From Scytonema sp035967975 (GTDB lineage Bacteria; Cyanobacteriota; Cyanobacteriia; Cyanobacteriales; Nostocaceae): DNA of 64,000 bases. The notes under the pieces are model-generated. The model was not told the origin of the DNA and ran no database searches. It was given only the letters and a program-made list of their open reading frames with translations. Below, one piece after another: positions 16,028 through 24,384 of the stretch (its first letter is position 1; the number at the start of each line of letters is the position of its first letter). The stretch lies in the NCBI GenBank assembly GCA_035967975.1, contig JAWQFQ010000008.1:28766-92765 (forward strand). Reading direction: 5' to 3'. The position numbers and the translations under genes were made by a program.

Positions 16028-16509
16028 AGATACACCCCTTTCTTTGGAATAATTCTTACTAACAAAAAAATGGATTGAAAAAACAATTTACTGTTTGTAA
16101 CAATTACAGTTGTAAATGCTATATTTCCCAGGACAAAATAGCCCCCGTTTTGGGATGAGCCTGTAATTGTTCTGCGAACAATATACAGTATAGCTGTTGA
16201 AAAAAACGTATGCCAGAAAACCTTTCAAGAAATTATTAATAACTTTTTCTCTAGAGAATCTATAAAATTTCCGTTATCTTTAAGCAAAATAATTTATGTA
16301 ATAAAAATGGTTAAAATTACGTGTTTATAAGGATGACAATAGTTGACAAAGAGGATTTGATATGTATGATTATGTAAATTCTTAAAAGAAGATATGTATT
16401 CGTATTCATAAATCAATAGACTTCTCTAAAAATTAATTCTGCATTACCCGAAAACCCAGGTATTGCGAGCAAAAACACTATTGCAAACAGAATTGAACTC
16501 ACCAGTCGT

Positions 16510-16644
16510 GTAAGCGTTCAGCACTTCAGCCTTCAGCAGTCAACTTTAGAGTCTGTTTCCCTTGCATTTTATAGTTGTTCCCTTGTCCCATTATAAACAC
16601 CTAATGATCTCATAAAAGCTGATAGCTGACGGCTGAACGCTTAC
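16510..16644. repeat. 135-bp element with 13-bp terminal inverted repeats
   Basis: GTAAGCGTTCAGC (16510-16522) is the exact inverse of GCTGAACGCTTAC (16632-16644). Inside are CAGCCTTCAGCAG and GCTGATAGCTGACGG, also partly inverse. A half-copy GTAAGCGTTCAG appears at about 24297-24308. It looks like a non-autonomous mobile or hairpin repeat. Apart from it, the 700-bp gap 16028-16727 shows only AT-rich DNA. Confidence 0.7.
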
Positions 16645-16676
16645 GTATTGCGAGCAATACTGATAACTGTGAAAAA

Positions 16677-16702
16677 ACCCAGTTCTGTTAAGAAACCGGG
16701 TT
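16677..16702. terminator. CCGGGTT-type hairpin downstream of dxr
   Basis: AACCCAGTTCT and AGAAACCGGGTT form an imperfect hairpin 25 bp past the dxr stop. It belongs to the same dispersed family as the palindromes at 4321 and 27804 and may terminate dxr. Confidence 0.5.
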
Positions 16703-16727
16703 AACGATATTTGAACTTATTGCAACT

Positions 16728-17924
16728 TTATCTTAAAAAGATGACTTGCGAGCGGTCTTCTAACTTTGTACTAGCCGTTAAAACTTCTTGTCTTGCCCAT
16801 TGATCTGCTGCTAAAATGTCGTCTAAAGAAGGATTATGATGATTATTTTGTTTGTGGCGATCGCACGCCCATTCAATACAACGAGGAATATCTAAAAAGC
16901 GAATTTTCTCTTCTAAAAACAAAGCCACAGCTTGCTCATTGGCTGCATTTAAAACTGCTGACATCGAACCACCAGCCTCACCAGCAGCATAAGCCAACTT
17001 CATGCAAGGGTATTTTTGGTGGTCTGGTTCGCGGAAGGTTAAGCTACCAATTTTGACTAAATCCAATCTTTCCCAATTAGTGTAAATGCGATCGGGCCAA
17101 GATAGAGCATACAATAGGGGTAAGCGCATATCAGGCCAGCCAAGTTGGGCTAAAACGGAAGTATCTTGCAGTTCGATGAGCGAGTGAATGATACTTTGAG
17201 GATGAATCACAATTTCGATATTCTCGTAATCCAACCCAAACAGGAAGTGGGCTTCAATCACCTCCAACCCCTTATTCATCAAAGTTGCAGAGTCTACAGT
17301 AATTTTACGACCCATTGACCAATTGGGATGCTTGAGGGCATCTGCAACAGTCACCTCTGCTAACTTTTCGACTTCCCAATCCCGGAAAGCGCCACCAGAA
17401 GCAGTCAGCAAGATTTTACGCAAACCACCTTTTGGGACACCTTGTAAGCATTGAAAAATAGCGGAATGTTCGGAATCCGCAGGTAGTAACTTAACTTGAT
17501 GTTTTTCAATTAGGGGTAAAACAACAGGACCACCAGCAATCAACGTTTCTTTATTTGCTAAAGCAATATCTTTACCAGCTTTGATCGCTGCAATAGTGGG
17601 TAATAAACCAGCACAACCAACAATACCTGTCACCACAGTTTCAGCATCACCGTAGCGAGCAACTTCTATGACTCCAGCATCACCAGCCAGTATAATCGGT
17701 TGGGGATCGAGGTCTTTGATTGCTTCTTTCAGTGCTGGTAACTTCTCCTCAACGCAGATAGCTGCTATACTTGGGCGAAATTGCCGAATTTGAGAAGCTA
17801 ATAATTCTACATTGTTCCCAGCTGCCAACCCCACAATCCGAAATTGGTCGGGGTACTGAGATACAATGTCTAACGTTTGAGTGCCAATAGAACCAGTGGA
17901 ACCAAGAAGAGTTAAAGCTTTCAC
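16728..17924 (-). CDS. dxr: 1-deoxy-D-xylulose 5-phosphate reductoisomerase
   Basis: Second step of the MEP isoprenoid pathway: DXP to 2-C-methyl-D-erythritol 4-phosphate with NADPH. The N-terminal nucleotide-binding motif is LLGSTGSIGTQTLDI (about 6-20), then LANKETLIAGG, the metal site PADSEHSAIFQCL, GGAFRDW, and MNKGLEVIEAHFLFG, ending with the C-terminal helical domain. Family length is about 390-400 aa; choosing GTG at 17924 (VKALTLLGSTGS) gives 398 aa. A longer reading from 18113 would overlap the divergent methyltransferase gene and adds sequence absent from the family. The 71-bp divergent gap should hold both promoters. Confidence 0.95.
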   Translation of the reverse strand: MKALTLLGSTGSIGTQTLDIVSQYPDQFRIVGLAAGNNVELLASQIRQFRPSIAAICVEEKLPALKEAIKDLDPQPIILAGDAGVIEVARYGDAETVVTGIVGCAGLLPTIAAIKAGKDIALANKETLIAGGPVVLPLIEKHQVKLLPADSEHSAIFQCLQGVPKGGLRKILLTASGGAFRDWEVEKLAEVTVADALKHPNWSMGRKITVDSATLMNKGLEVIEAHFLFGLDYENIEIVIHPQSIIHSLIELQDTSVLAQLGWPDMRLPLLYALSWPDRIYTNWERLDLVKIGSLTFREPDHQKYPCMKLAYAAGEAGGSMSAVLNAANEQAVALFLEEKIRFLDIPRCIEWACDRHKQNNHHNPSLDDILAADQWARQEVLTASTKLEDRSQVIFLR

Positions 17925-17995
17925 AATTTTTTCGGGATCGACAAACACCACTACTATAAATTGCTTCGGACTCTTAAATAACAGCGATACATATA

Positions 17996-18757
17996 ATGGA
18001 TAAAGATTTTTACTTACATTACGCTTCAGTTGAAGATCAGCACTGGTGGTTTGTTGGTCGTCGCTTGATTGTAAACAAAGTGATTCGCCAGCTGTCGTTA
18101 CCCAAAAATCCAAAAATTTTGGAGGCGGGATGTGGAACAGGTGGTAATTTGAGTATGCTAGCTCAATACGGTCAAGTATCAGCGATGGAGTTGGATGAGA
18201 TGGCTTGCAAAATTGCTATAGCGCGACAAGTGACTCCAGTTCGCTTAGGTAGTTTACCCGATCGCATTCCGTTTACAGATGAGTATGACCTCATTGCTAT
18301 ACTTGACGTTTTGGAACATTTGGATGATGACTTAGCAGCACTTTTAGCATTGCATTCCAAATTAAAGCCTGGTGGTTGCTTACTCATCACAGTTCCCGCA
18401 TACCAGTTCTTATGGAGCCAGCATGATGAAATCAATCATCACAAGCGCCGCTATGTGTTAAGAACTTTAAAGCAGGCTGTGAAAAAAGCAGGCTTTACTG
18501 TACGTTACGGTACCTACTTTAACTCGTTTCTTTTTCCTATAATTGCTGGCGTACGTTGGGTTAAAAATTTGTTACCTCTTGAACCTCATAAAGCGAGTAA
18601 CAGCGATCTCACTCTACCACCGAAACCTGTTAATCAATTTTTGAGTCTTTTGTTCGCAAGCGAACGTCACTTAGTTGGTCGGGTAGTCTTTCCTTTTGGT
18701 GTGTCTATTTTACTTGTGGCACAGAAGCGTAGCGGAGTGGAGGTGTATGAGTGCTGA
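17996..18757 (+). CDS. Class I SAM-dependent methyltransferase, 253 aa
   Basis: Rossmann methyltransferase: motif I ILEAGCGTGGNLSML (about 41-55), motif II-like AMELDEMACKIA, and motif post-II LIAILDVLEHLDDD, then LKPGGCLLITVPAY. The C-terminal part has a basic hydrophobic stretch (about 165-185) and a final hydrophobic run (VVFPFGVSILLVA), which suggests membrane contact. It overlaps the next GT2 gene by 7 bp, so the two are translationally coupled. A sugar or lipid-head methylation role is inferred from neighbours. Confidence 0.88.
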   Translation: MDKDFYLHYASVEDQHWWFVGRRLIVNKVIRQLSLPKNPKILEAGCGTGGNLSMLAQYGQVSAMELDEMACKIAIARQVTPVRLGSLPDRIPFTDEYDLIAILDVLEHLDDDLAALLALHSKLKPGGCLLITVPAYQFLWSQHDEINHHKRRYVLRTLKQAVKKAGFTVRYGTYFNSFLFPIIAGVRWVKNLLPLEPHKASNSDLTLPPKPVNQFLSLLFASERHLVGRVVFPFGVSILLVAQKRSGVEVYEC

Positions 18758-19743
18758 ACCAAATCTATTCTATAGTTATACCGATATATAACGAAGAAGA
18801 AAATATACCTGAAATGTACCGTCGTCTCTGTCATGTTATGGAACAATTAGATGGGGAGACGGAAGTGATCTTAGTTGATGATGGAAGTCGCGATCGCTCC
18901 TTAAGTATCATCCGCGAACTCAATGCTTGTGACACTCGAGTGCGCTACCTCAGTTTAGCGCGGAACTTTGGGCATCAAATTGCCGTGACTGCAGGTCTAA
19001 ACTTTGTCCAAGGCACGGTTGCGATCGTCATGGATGCCGATTTGCAAGATCCGCCCGAACTGATTTTAGCCATGATTGAGAAATGGCGACAAGGTTACCA
19101 AGTGGTCTACGCTCAACGTTTATCTCGGAAAAAAGAAAGTTTGCTCAAGCGCTCCACCGCTTATGTGTTTTACCGCATTCTCCGCAAGTTAGCTGAAGTA
19201 GATATACCCCTTGACACTGGGGATTTTTGCTTGATGGATCGACAAGTTGTAGATGCACTTAATGCTATGCCCGAACGCAACCGCTACATTCGCGGTCTGC
19301 GGGCTTGGGTAGGATTTCGTCAAACCTCAGTGTGTTTTGAAAGAAATACACGTTTTGCAGGAAAAGTCAAGTATACTTTTGTGAAATCTTGGGCATTAGC
19401 AATTAACGGTATTATTTCTCTGTCAAGAGTTCCCCTGAAACTAGCAACTTATTTAGGCTTGCTATCAGCTGGGGTTGCCTTGGTTATGATATTGCTCGTG
19501 CTTTATTGGCGTTTATTCGACCCTTCCTCTCCATTAATTGGCTTTACACTCATTACAATTGCTCTTTTTTTCTTAGGTTCTGTCCAACTTTTGTGTATCG
19601 GTATTCTTGGCGAGTATATTGGTCGTATTTATGAAGAGGTTAAAGGGCGTCCTCTTTATACCTTAAAGGAAACTGGAGGAATAACTCAATTGTCTACAAT
19701 GCAAGCACGCGAATCCTTGAATCATTCTTCCGCTATTAAATAG
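18751..19743 (+). CDS. GT2 glycosyltransferase, polyprenyl-phosphate sugar synthase type (DPM1/GtrB-like), 330 aa
   Basis: Transfers a sugar from a nucleotide donor to undecaprenyl or another polyprenyl phosphate at the cytoplasmic face. N-terminal GT-A domain with SIVIPIYNEEENIPEM, VILVDDGSRDRSL, the donor-binding VMDADLQDPPE, and the later DTGDFCLMD and GLRAWVGF blocks. Two membrane helices near the C-terminus (about 235-300) are standard for GtrB-type proteins. GTG at 18751 overlaps the upstream methyltransferase stop. It probably supplies the lipid-linked sugar for the downstream membrane glycosyltransferases. Confidence 0.93.
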   Translation: MLNQIYSIVIPIYNEEENIPEMYRRLCHVMEQLDGETEVILVDDGSRDRSLSIIRELNACDTRVRYLSLARNFGHQIAVTAGLNFVQGTVAIVMDADLQDPPELILAMIEKWRQGYQVVYAQRLSRKKESLLKRSTAYVFYRILRKLAEVDIPLDTGDFCLMDRQVVDALNAMPERNRYIRGLRAWVGFRQTSVCFERNTRFAGKVKYTFVKSWALAINGIISLSRVPLKLATYLGLLSAGVALVMILLVLYWRLFDPSSPLIGFTLITIALFFLGSVQLLCIGILGEYIGRIYEEVKGRPLYTLKETGGITQLSTMQARESLNHSSAIK

Positions 19744-19753
19744 GGGAATTACC

Positions 19754-20122
19754 GTGTCTCCACAAGAATTTCTTTTGTTGTTGATGTCTGTATTAGCTAG
19801 TGTAGCCGGACAATTTTTTTTAAAAAATGGTGCTCTTAAATTAGGCAGAGTGAATTTAGCAAGTGCTGTCCATCAAATATTGAGGATTATAAATACACCT
19901 GAACTTTTAGTAGGATTGTTTTGCTATGGTTTGGGGGCTTTAGCTTATATCCTTCTCCTCACCAGAGTCAACCTCAGTGTTGCAGGTCCTGCTGCATCTC
20001 TTGTTTATGTTTTCTCAATCATACTCGGTTACTTCTTTTTTCATGAAACTATCCCTCTGATGCGTGCAGTGGGATTGGGATTAATTGTTAGTGGAGTTTT
20101 ATTAGTTGTTTGGGCAAGATAA
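19754..20122 (+). CDS. Small EamA/SMR-type membrane protein, possible lipid-linked sugar flippase, 122 aa
   Basis: Four hydrophobic segments (about 5-20, 50-68, 75-95, 103-120) with a GQFFLKNGAL motif in the first, typical of the small multidrug resistance/EamA superfamily, and HETIPLMRAVGLGLIVSGV in the last. The ArnE/ArnF flippases of the aminoarabinose pathway belong to the same superfamily and are small like this. GTG start at 19754, 10 bp after the GT2 stop. The flipping role is inferred from position; a drug exporter is possible but less likely here. Confidence 0.8.
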   Translation: MSPQEFLLLLMSVLASVAGQFFLKNGALKLGRVNLASAVHQILRIINTPELLVGLFCYGLGALAYILLLTRVNLSVAGPAASLVYVFSIILGYFFFHETIPLMRAVGLGLIVSGVLLVVWAR

Positions 20123-20177
20123 AAAAATATCAAAATTTGATAAGCTGTTGAAAACAGAAATCAGAAATTTTTGAAAT

Positions 20178-21479
20178 ATGATAAATCCAACTAATCAGGT
20201 TTTCAAAAAAATTCAAAAAACGATAAATAAAATGAATTATGTAGCTCCCTATATTTCTTTTCCCTTTGCAATGTGGTTATTGAGCCGTCTCATAATTCTC
20301 TGTGCCATGTTGTTTGTTGCTCCTCTAATTCCCTCACCTCCTAACGGAGTAGCAGCAAAATTTGGATGGGATGTTTTCTCAGCATGGGATAGTCAGTGGT
20401 ATCACTTAATTACAGAGAATGGTTATGAATTTTCTCTAGAAAAGAAACAAAATTCTGTGGCTTTCTTTCCGTTATTTCCATTACTAACTCGTGGATTAAT
20501 GAGCTTCGGTATACCTTTTCACATTTCTGGTACATTAATTAATAATTTTGCATTTTTAGCAGCACTCATTATTCTCTATTTATGGGTAGCTGAGCGGTAT
20601 GATAAAAGCACTGCACAGTGGGCAACTGCTATTCTTGCATGGTGCCCTTATTCTATTTATGGAACAGTTATTTATACAGAAGGATTGTTTTTATTGTGTA
20701 GTACTTCTGCTTTACGAGCCTTTGATAAAAAACAATATGCTTGGGTCGGTCTTTGGGGAGCATTAGCAACAGCAACACGAGTCACTGGTATGGCGCTTGT
20801 CCCAGCTTTTCTATTGACATCGTGGCTGCAAAAAAGAACTTTAAAAGCTTTTATTTCCTCTTTAGCAGTAGGTAGTGGTTTGTTTCTCTACTGCTTATAT
20901 TGTCAATTAAAATTTAATGATGCTTTGGCTTTTTTACACGCACAGAAAGGTTGGCGCTCTTCCTATGGATTTGATTGGCAAGGGTGGGGAAAAATATTGA
21001 TGGAAATTGTTGTAGGTCCAGCTAATGCTGGGTCTGGATATATTAAAGACTTTTGGTATCCTCTAGGATTCGCCACAATTATCGGCTGTGCCTATTTGCT
21101 ATGGCTTTATCGACAGAAATTAGGTTCGGTAAAGGTACGTTATGGGTTTTACTGTTTATGGTTCTTACTTTGGATAATAGCAGGAGATTCCTTAATTAAA
21201 ATTATTCTTATTTTTGGTGGTCTTATATTACTATGTTTTTCAATCAAAAAAATTCCTCTAGCTGCTGTTATTTATGGCTTTTGCTCCTATGCGATCGTCC
21301 TCAACACGGGATTGACTGCCTCTGTTGAGCGCTATGTTTACGCAATTGTACCATTGTCCTATGCTTGTGGGCTGCTGCTTGCCCGGTATCCTCGTTGGGG
21401 ATATTTAGTAATAAGTTTTTGCGTTATTCCACTTTTCAGTTTTTCTATACGATTTTGCCAAAAACTTTGGTTAGCCTAA
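20178..21479 (+). CDS. GT-C membrane glycosyltransferase, PIG-V-like mannosyltransferase, 433 aa
   Basis: Multi-pass membrane protein (about ten hydrophobic segments). The first loop carries FSAWDSQWYHLITENGYEF (about 68-87) and then VAFFPLFPLLTRGLM, the signature of the PIG-V/GPI mannosyltransferase 2-like family, where the loop acidic residue is catalytic. It probably transfers sugar from a polyprenyl-phosphate donor at the outer face of the plasma membrane. The next gene is a tandem paralogue with the same blocks. The gene sits 55 bp after the EamA-type gene, in the same direction. Confidence 0.85.
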   Translation: MINPTNQVFKKIQKTINKMNYVAPYISFPFAMWLLSRLIILCAMLFVAPLIPSPPNGVAAKFGWDVFSAWDSQWYHLITENGYEFSLEKKQNSVAFFPLFPLLTRGLMSFGIPFHISGTLINNFAFLAALIILYLWVAERYDKSTAQWATAILAWCPYSIYGTVIYTEGLFLLCSTSALRAFDKKQYAWVGLWGALATATRVTGMALVPAFLLTSWLQKRTLKAFISSLAVGSGLFLYCLYCQLKFNDALAFLHAQKGWRSSYGFDWQGWGKILMEIVVGPANAGSGYIKDFWYPLGFATIIGCAYLLWLYRQKLGSVKVRYGFYCLWFLLWIIAGDSLIKIILIFGGLILLCFSIKKIPLAAVIYGFCSYAIVLNTGLTASVERYVYAIVPLSYACGLLLARYPRWGYLVISFCVIPLFSFSIRFCQKLWLA

Positions 21480-21505
21480 AAAAATAGCATAAAGCGTTTT
21501 TCAAA

Positions 21506-22783
21506 GTGATTATGACAAAAGGTCAGACATTGACAAGCACAATAGGAAAACAAGCCTTCCTGTTTCCGGGTGCGATGTGGCTTGCTAGCAGATTATTCAT
21601 TTGGGCTGTCATGTTGTTGATTACGCCGTTGCTAGCAGCACCACCCGGAGGAATTGCACCCACATTTGGTTGGGGGGTGTTTACTGCTTGGGATACCGGA
21701 CATTATCAAGCTATTGCTACTTCCGGATATGAATACCTGAATGATGGGAAGGGACACAATGTTGCATTCTTTCCGTTATTTCCCCTAATTATCCGCGTTT
21801 TGATGAATTTAGGTTTGTCATTTGAAGTGGCTGGGGTACTGGTCAGCAATTTAGCATTTTTCGCAGCTCTTTACCTTCTCTACTTTTGGATTGAGGAAGA
21901 GCATGGTGAGAGTGCAGCACGGTGGACGACTGCGGTGACAGCTTGGTGTCCTCTGTCGGTTTTTGGTACGGTCATTTACACCGAAGCGCTATATCTATTA
22001 TTTACTATAGGGGCTTTGCGTGCGTTTGATAAACAGAAGTATGGATGGACTGTTTTGTGGGGCGCGTTCGCAACAGCAACTCGTCCCACAGGAATAGCCC
22101 TGATACCCGCTTTTGCGATCGCAGCTTGGCTGCAACGCCGATCCCCAATGGCTTATGTAGCAGGTTTAGCCACTGCAATTGGTTTACTTCTGTTCAGCAT
22201 ATATTGTGCGATTGCTTTTGGCGATCCCTTAGCATTTATCAACGCACAACGAGGATGGCGTGATTCCCTTGGCTTTGATTGGCTGGCTTGGTGGAAAATG
22301 CTGATGCAAATCACAATTGGTACATTCAATTGGAAGCATGGCTGGATTAAAGATCCCCTACATCCGGCATTGTTTGCATTAATTATTGGTATTAGCTATT
22401 GTTTGTGGCACTTCCGTAAAAAGTTAGGTTCTGCAAAAGTAGATTATGGCATTGCTGTCTTAGTTCTATTGTTGTGGTTACTAGCAGGAGACCCTTTAAT
22501 TAATACGGTTTCAGTTTTAGGGAGCGTTTACTTGCTGTGGCGTTTACGCACTCAACTAACTCCAGTGACTGTCAGCTACGGTTTTTGTGGTCTCGGCTTG
22601 CTACTTGTCTCTGGCGGCACTTGGTCTTTGAGTCGTCTTGTCTACGGTATTATTTCACCTAGTATTGCCTTAGGAGTGCTCTTCTCTCGCTATCCTCGTT
22701 GGGGATACCTTATGCTGTTTTTCTTTACTGTATTGCTTGCTACTTTTTCAATTCGATTTGCCCAAGACCTTTGGATCGGCTGA
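21506..22783 (+). CDS. GT-C membrane glycosyltransferase, PIG-V-like, tandem paralogue, 425 aa
   Basis: Same layout as the preceding protein: loop motif FTAWDTGHYQAIATSGYEYL, VAFFPLFPLIIRVLM, TAVTAWCPLSVFGTVIYTEA and the late SRYPRWGYLM. The two share long identical stretches (for example FATATR...G.AL.PAF and GDPL), so they arose by tandem duplication. Catalytic Asp in WDTG is conserved. They start 26 bp apart and are probably cotranscribed. Divergent donor or acceptor choice is likely but not visible from sequence. Confidence 0.85.
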   Translation: MIMTKGQTLTSTIGKQAFLFPGAMWLASRLFIWAVMLLITPLLAAPPGGIAPTFGWGVFTAWDTGHYQAIATSGYEYLNDGKGHNVAFFPLFPLIIRVLMNLGLSFEVAGVLVSNLAFFAALYLLYFWIEEEHGESAARWTTAVTAWCPLSVFGTVIYTEALYLLFTIGALRAFDKQKYGWTVLWGAFATATRPTGIALIPAFAIAAWLQRRSPMAYVAGLATAIGLLLFSIYCAIAFGDPLAFINAQRGWRDSLGFDWLAWWKMLMQITIGTFNWKHGWIKDPLHPALFALIIGISYCLWHFRKKLGSAKVDYGIAVLVLLLWLLAGDPLINTVSVLGSVYLLWRLRTQLTPVTVSYGFCGLGLLLVSGGTWSLSRLVYGIISPSIALGVLFSRYPRWGYLMLFFFTVLLATFSIRFAQDLWIG

Positions 22784-22901
22784 GAAACTGTAAGAAAAAT
22801 CCTTCAAGGTAGGAAAGGTTGACCGCTATCTTTCCGGTTGAATAGCTTTGCTCATGCGTGAGTAGACCTGAGTAGACTTTATCGAGCGGTAATGGGGTGT
22901 A

Positions 22902-24296
22902 ATGAGAAAAATCTCGACCAAAATTGGTACCATCGGCTGGATGGTCAGTATGAGTACCCTGCTTCTATTTGGGTGCAGCAGTTTGCGACATACATTGTTT
23001 CAGTCAGGAGTTTTCGACATTGGAATCTATGACCAAGTCGTTTACTTAATGAGTCAGGGAAAGCAGCCCGTTTCCTCTTTTTTGGGCTTTCACCATATGG
23101 GTAACCATGCCGCTTGGTCAGTCTATCCATTGGCTTTATTGTATAGAATTTATCCTAGTGTTTACTGGTTATTAGCTGTACAAGCAGTTTCATTAGCCTT
23201 GGGTGCTGTACCTACCTGGTATCTGGCTTTACAAGCAGGACTGAAGGAAACCCAAGCAGTTACAATTGCAGGAGTTTACCTGCTATACCCACTGGTTTTT
23301 AACATCAATCTATTTGAATTTCACCCAGAAGTGATGGCTGTTCCAGTATTTCTGGGAGTTGTTTTGGCAGCGCGGCTTGGTCAATTAGCTTGGTTTTGTA
23401 TAGGCACTCTTTTTATTCTGGGCTGTAAAGCCGCATTATCGCTGACAGTAGCAGCAATGGGTTTGTGGCTGCTGGTATTTGAGAAACGGCGTTTCTGCGG
23501 TATATTTGCCTTAATTGTCGGTATAAGTTGGTTTTTGATTGCAACTCAAGTTATTATTCCCTTCTACAGTCAAAATGAGGCAGCAGCCGTAGAACGTTAC
23601 AGCTACTTGGGCGACTCAGTCTTTGAAATTGTTAAAAATGTGGTGCTCAAGCCCGATTTAGTTTTGGGAAGAGTCTTTTCACTCAAATCTTTAGAATACT
23701 TAGCACTTTTAACAGCACCTGTTATTTGGGGGCTTGTACCCCAACATCTCACGCCTTTAGTCAGTGCGTTCCCTGCTATAACTTTAAACATTCTTTCTGA
23801 TAAGCCTGCACAACGCGACTTAATTCATCAATATTCTTTGCCAATACTGCCTTTTTTGATACTCGCTGTTATTTCGAGTCTATCGGCTCACAAAGCATGG
23901 CTGCGTTCCAGACGAGCAATCATTTTGTGGACATTAGTAGCTTTTATAGTCTTGGCAAAATATAGCTATTTTTGGTCGCGATATTTGAGATCAATTGACA
24001 CTTGGGAAGCAACACGGGAAGCAATTGCTCAAATTCAAACCCGAGAAGCTGTTTTAACGACTCACAGCATTGCTCCGCATCTAACCCACCGACGTGTAGT
24101 CCAGTTTGTAGATGACCTCAGTGGTCCGCTTCCTGATTTTGTCGAGTTTAATTATATATTGCTGAATGTGCGCCATCCAGATGGAACTCGGAATCCAGCG
24201 TTCGCAAGGAATTTAGTGACTCAATTAAAAGGTAATCCATTGTTTGAAATAAGCTATCAACGTGATGATGTTTATTTATTTAAGAAAAAATCGTAA
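22902..24296 (+). CDS. DUF2079 multi-pass membrane protein, probable GT-C-like, 464 aa
   Basis: FDIGIYDQVVYLMSQG near residue 40 and HHMGNHAAWSVYPLALLY about 20 residues later are the signature blocks of DUF2079. About ten hydrophobic segments follow, with a soluble C-terminal part (ATREAIAQIQTREAVLTT and onward). The family resembles GT-C glycosyltransferases, with acidic residues in the first outer loop; activity is not proven. Start ATG at 22902. It continues the co-directional glycosylation block. Confidence 0.85.
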   Translation: MRKISTKIGTIGWMVSMSTLLLFGCSSLRHTLFQSGVFDIGIYDQVVYLMSQGKQPVSSFLGFHHMGNHAAWSVYPLALLYRIYPSVYWLLAVQAVSLALGAVPTWYLALQAGLKETQAVTIAGVYLLYPLVFNINLFEFHPEVMAVPVFLGVVLAARLGQLAWFCIGTLFILGCKAALSLTVAAMGLWLLVFEKRRFCGIFALIVGISWFLIATQVIIPFYSQNEAAAVERYSYLGDSVFEIVKNVVLKPDLVLGRVFSLKSLEYLALLTAPVIWGLVPQHLTPLVSAFPAITLNILSDKPAQRDLIHQYSLPILPFLILAVISSLSAHKAWLRSRRAIILWTLVAFIVLAKYSYFWSRYLRSIDTWEATREAIAQIQTREAVLTTHSIAPHLTHRRVVQFVDDLSGPLPDFVEFNYILLNVRHPDGTRNPAFARNLVTQLKGNPLFEISYQRDDVYLFKKKS

Positions 24297-24384
24297 GTAA
24301 GCGTTCAGTTATAGGACTCCTATTTGATTTTTGAACAAAACTCGGTACACCTGAATCTTCTGGAATCCTATTCCCTATTGCCCA

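Noticed and set aside
17925..18113. Longer N-terminus of dxr starting at 18113
   Set aside because: It overlaps the divergent methyltransferase start and adds 63 residues absent from the family; the NADP-binding motif fits a GTG start at 17924.
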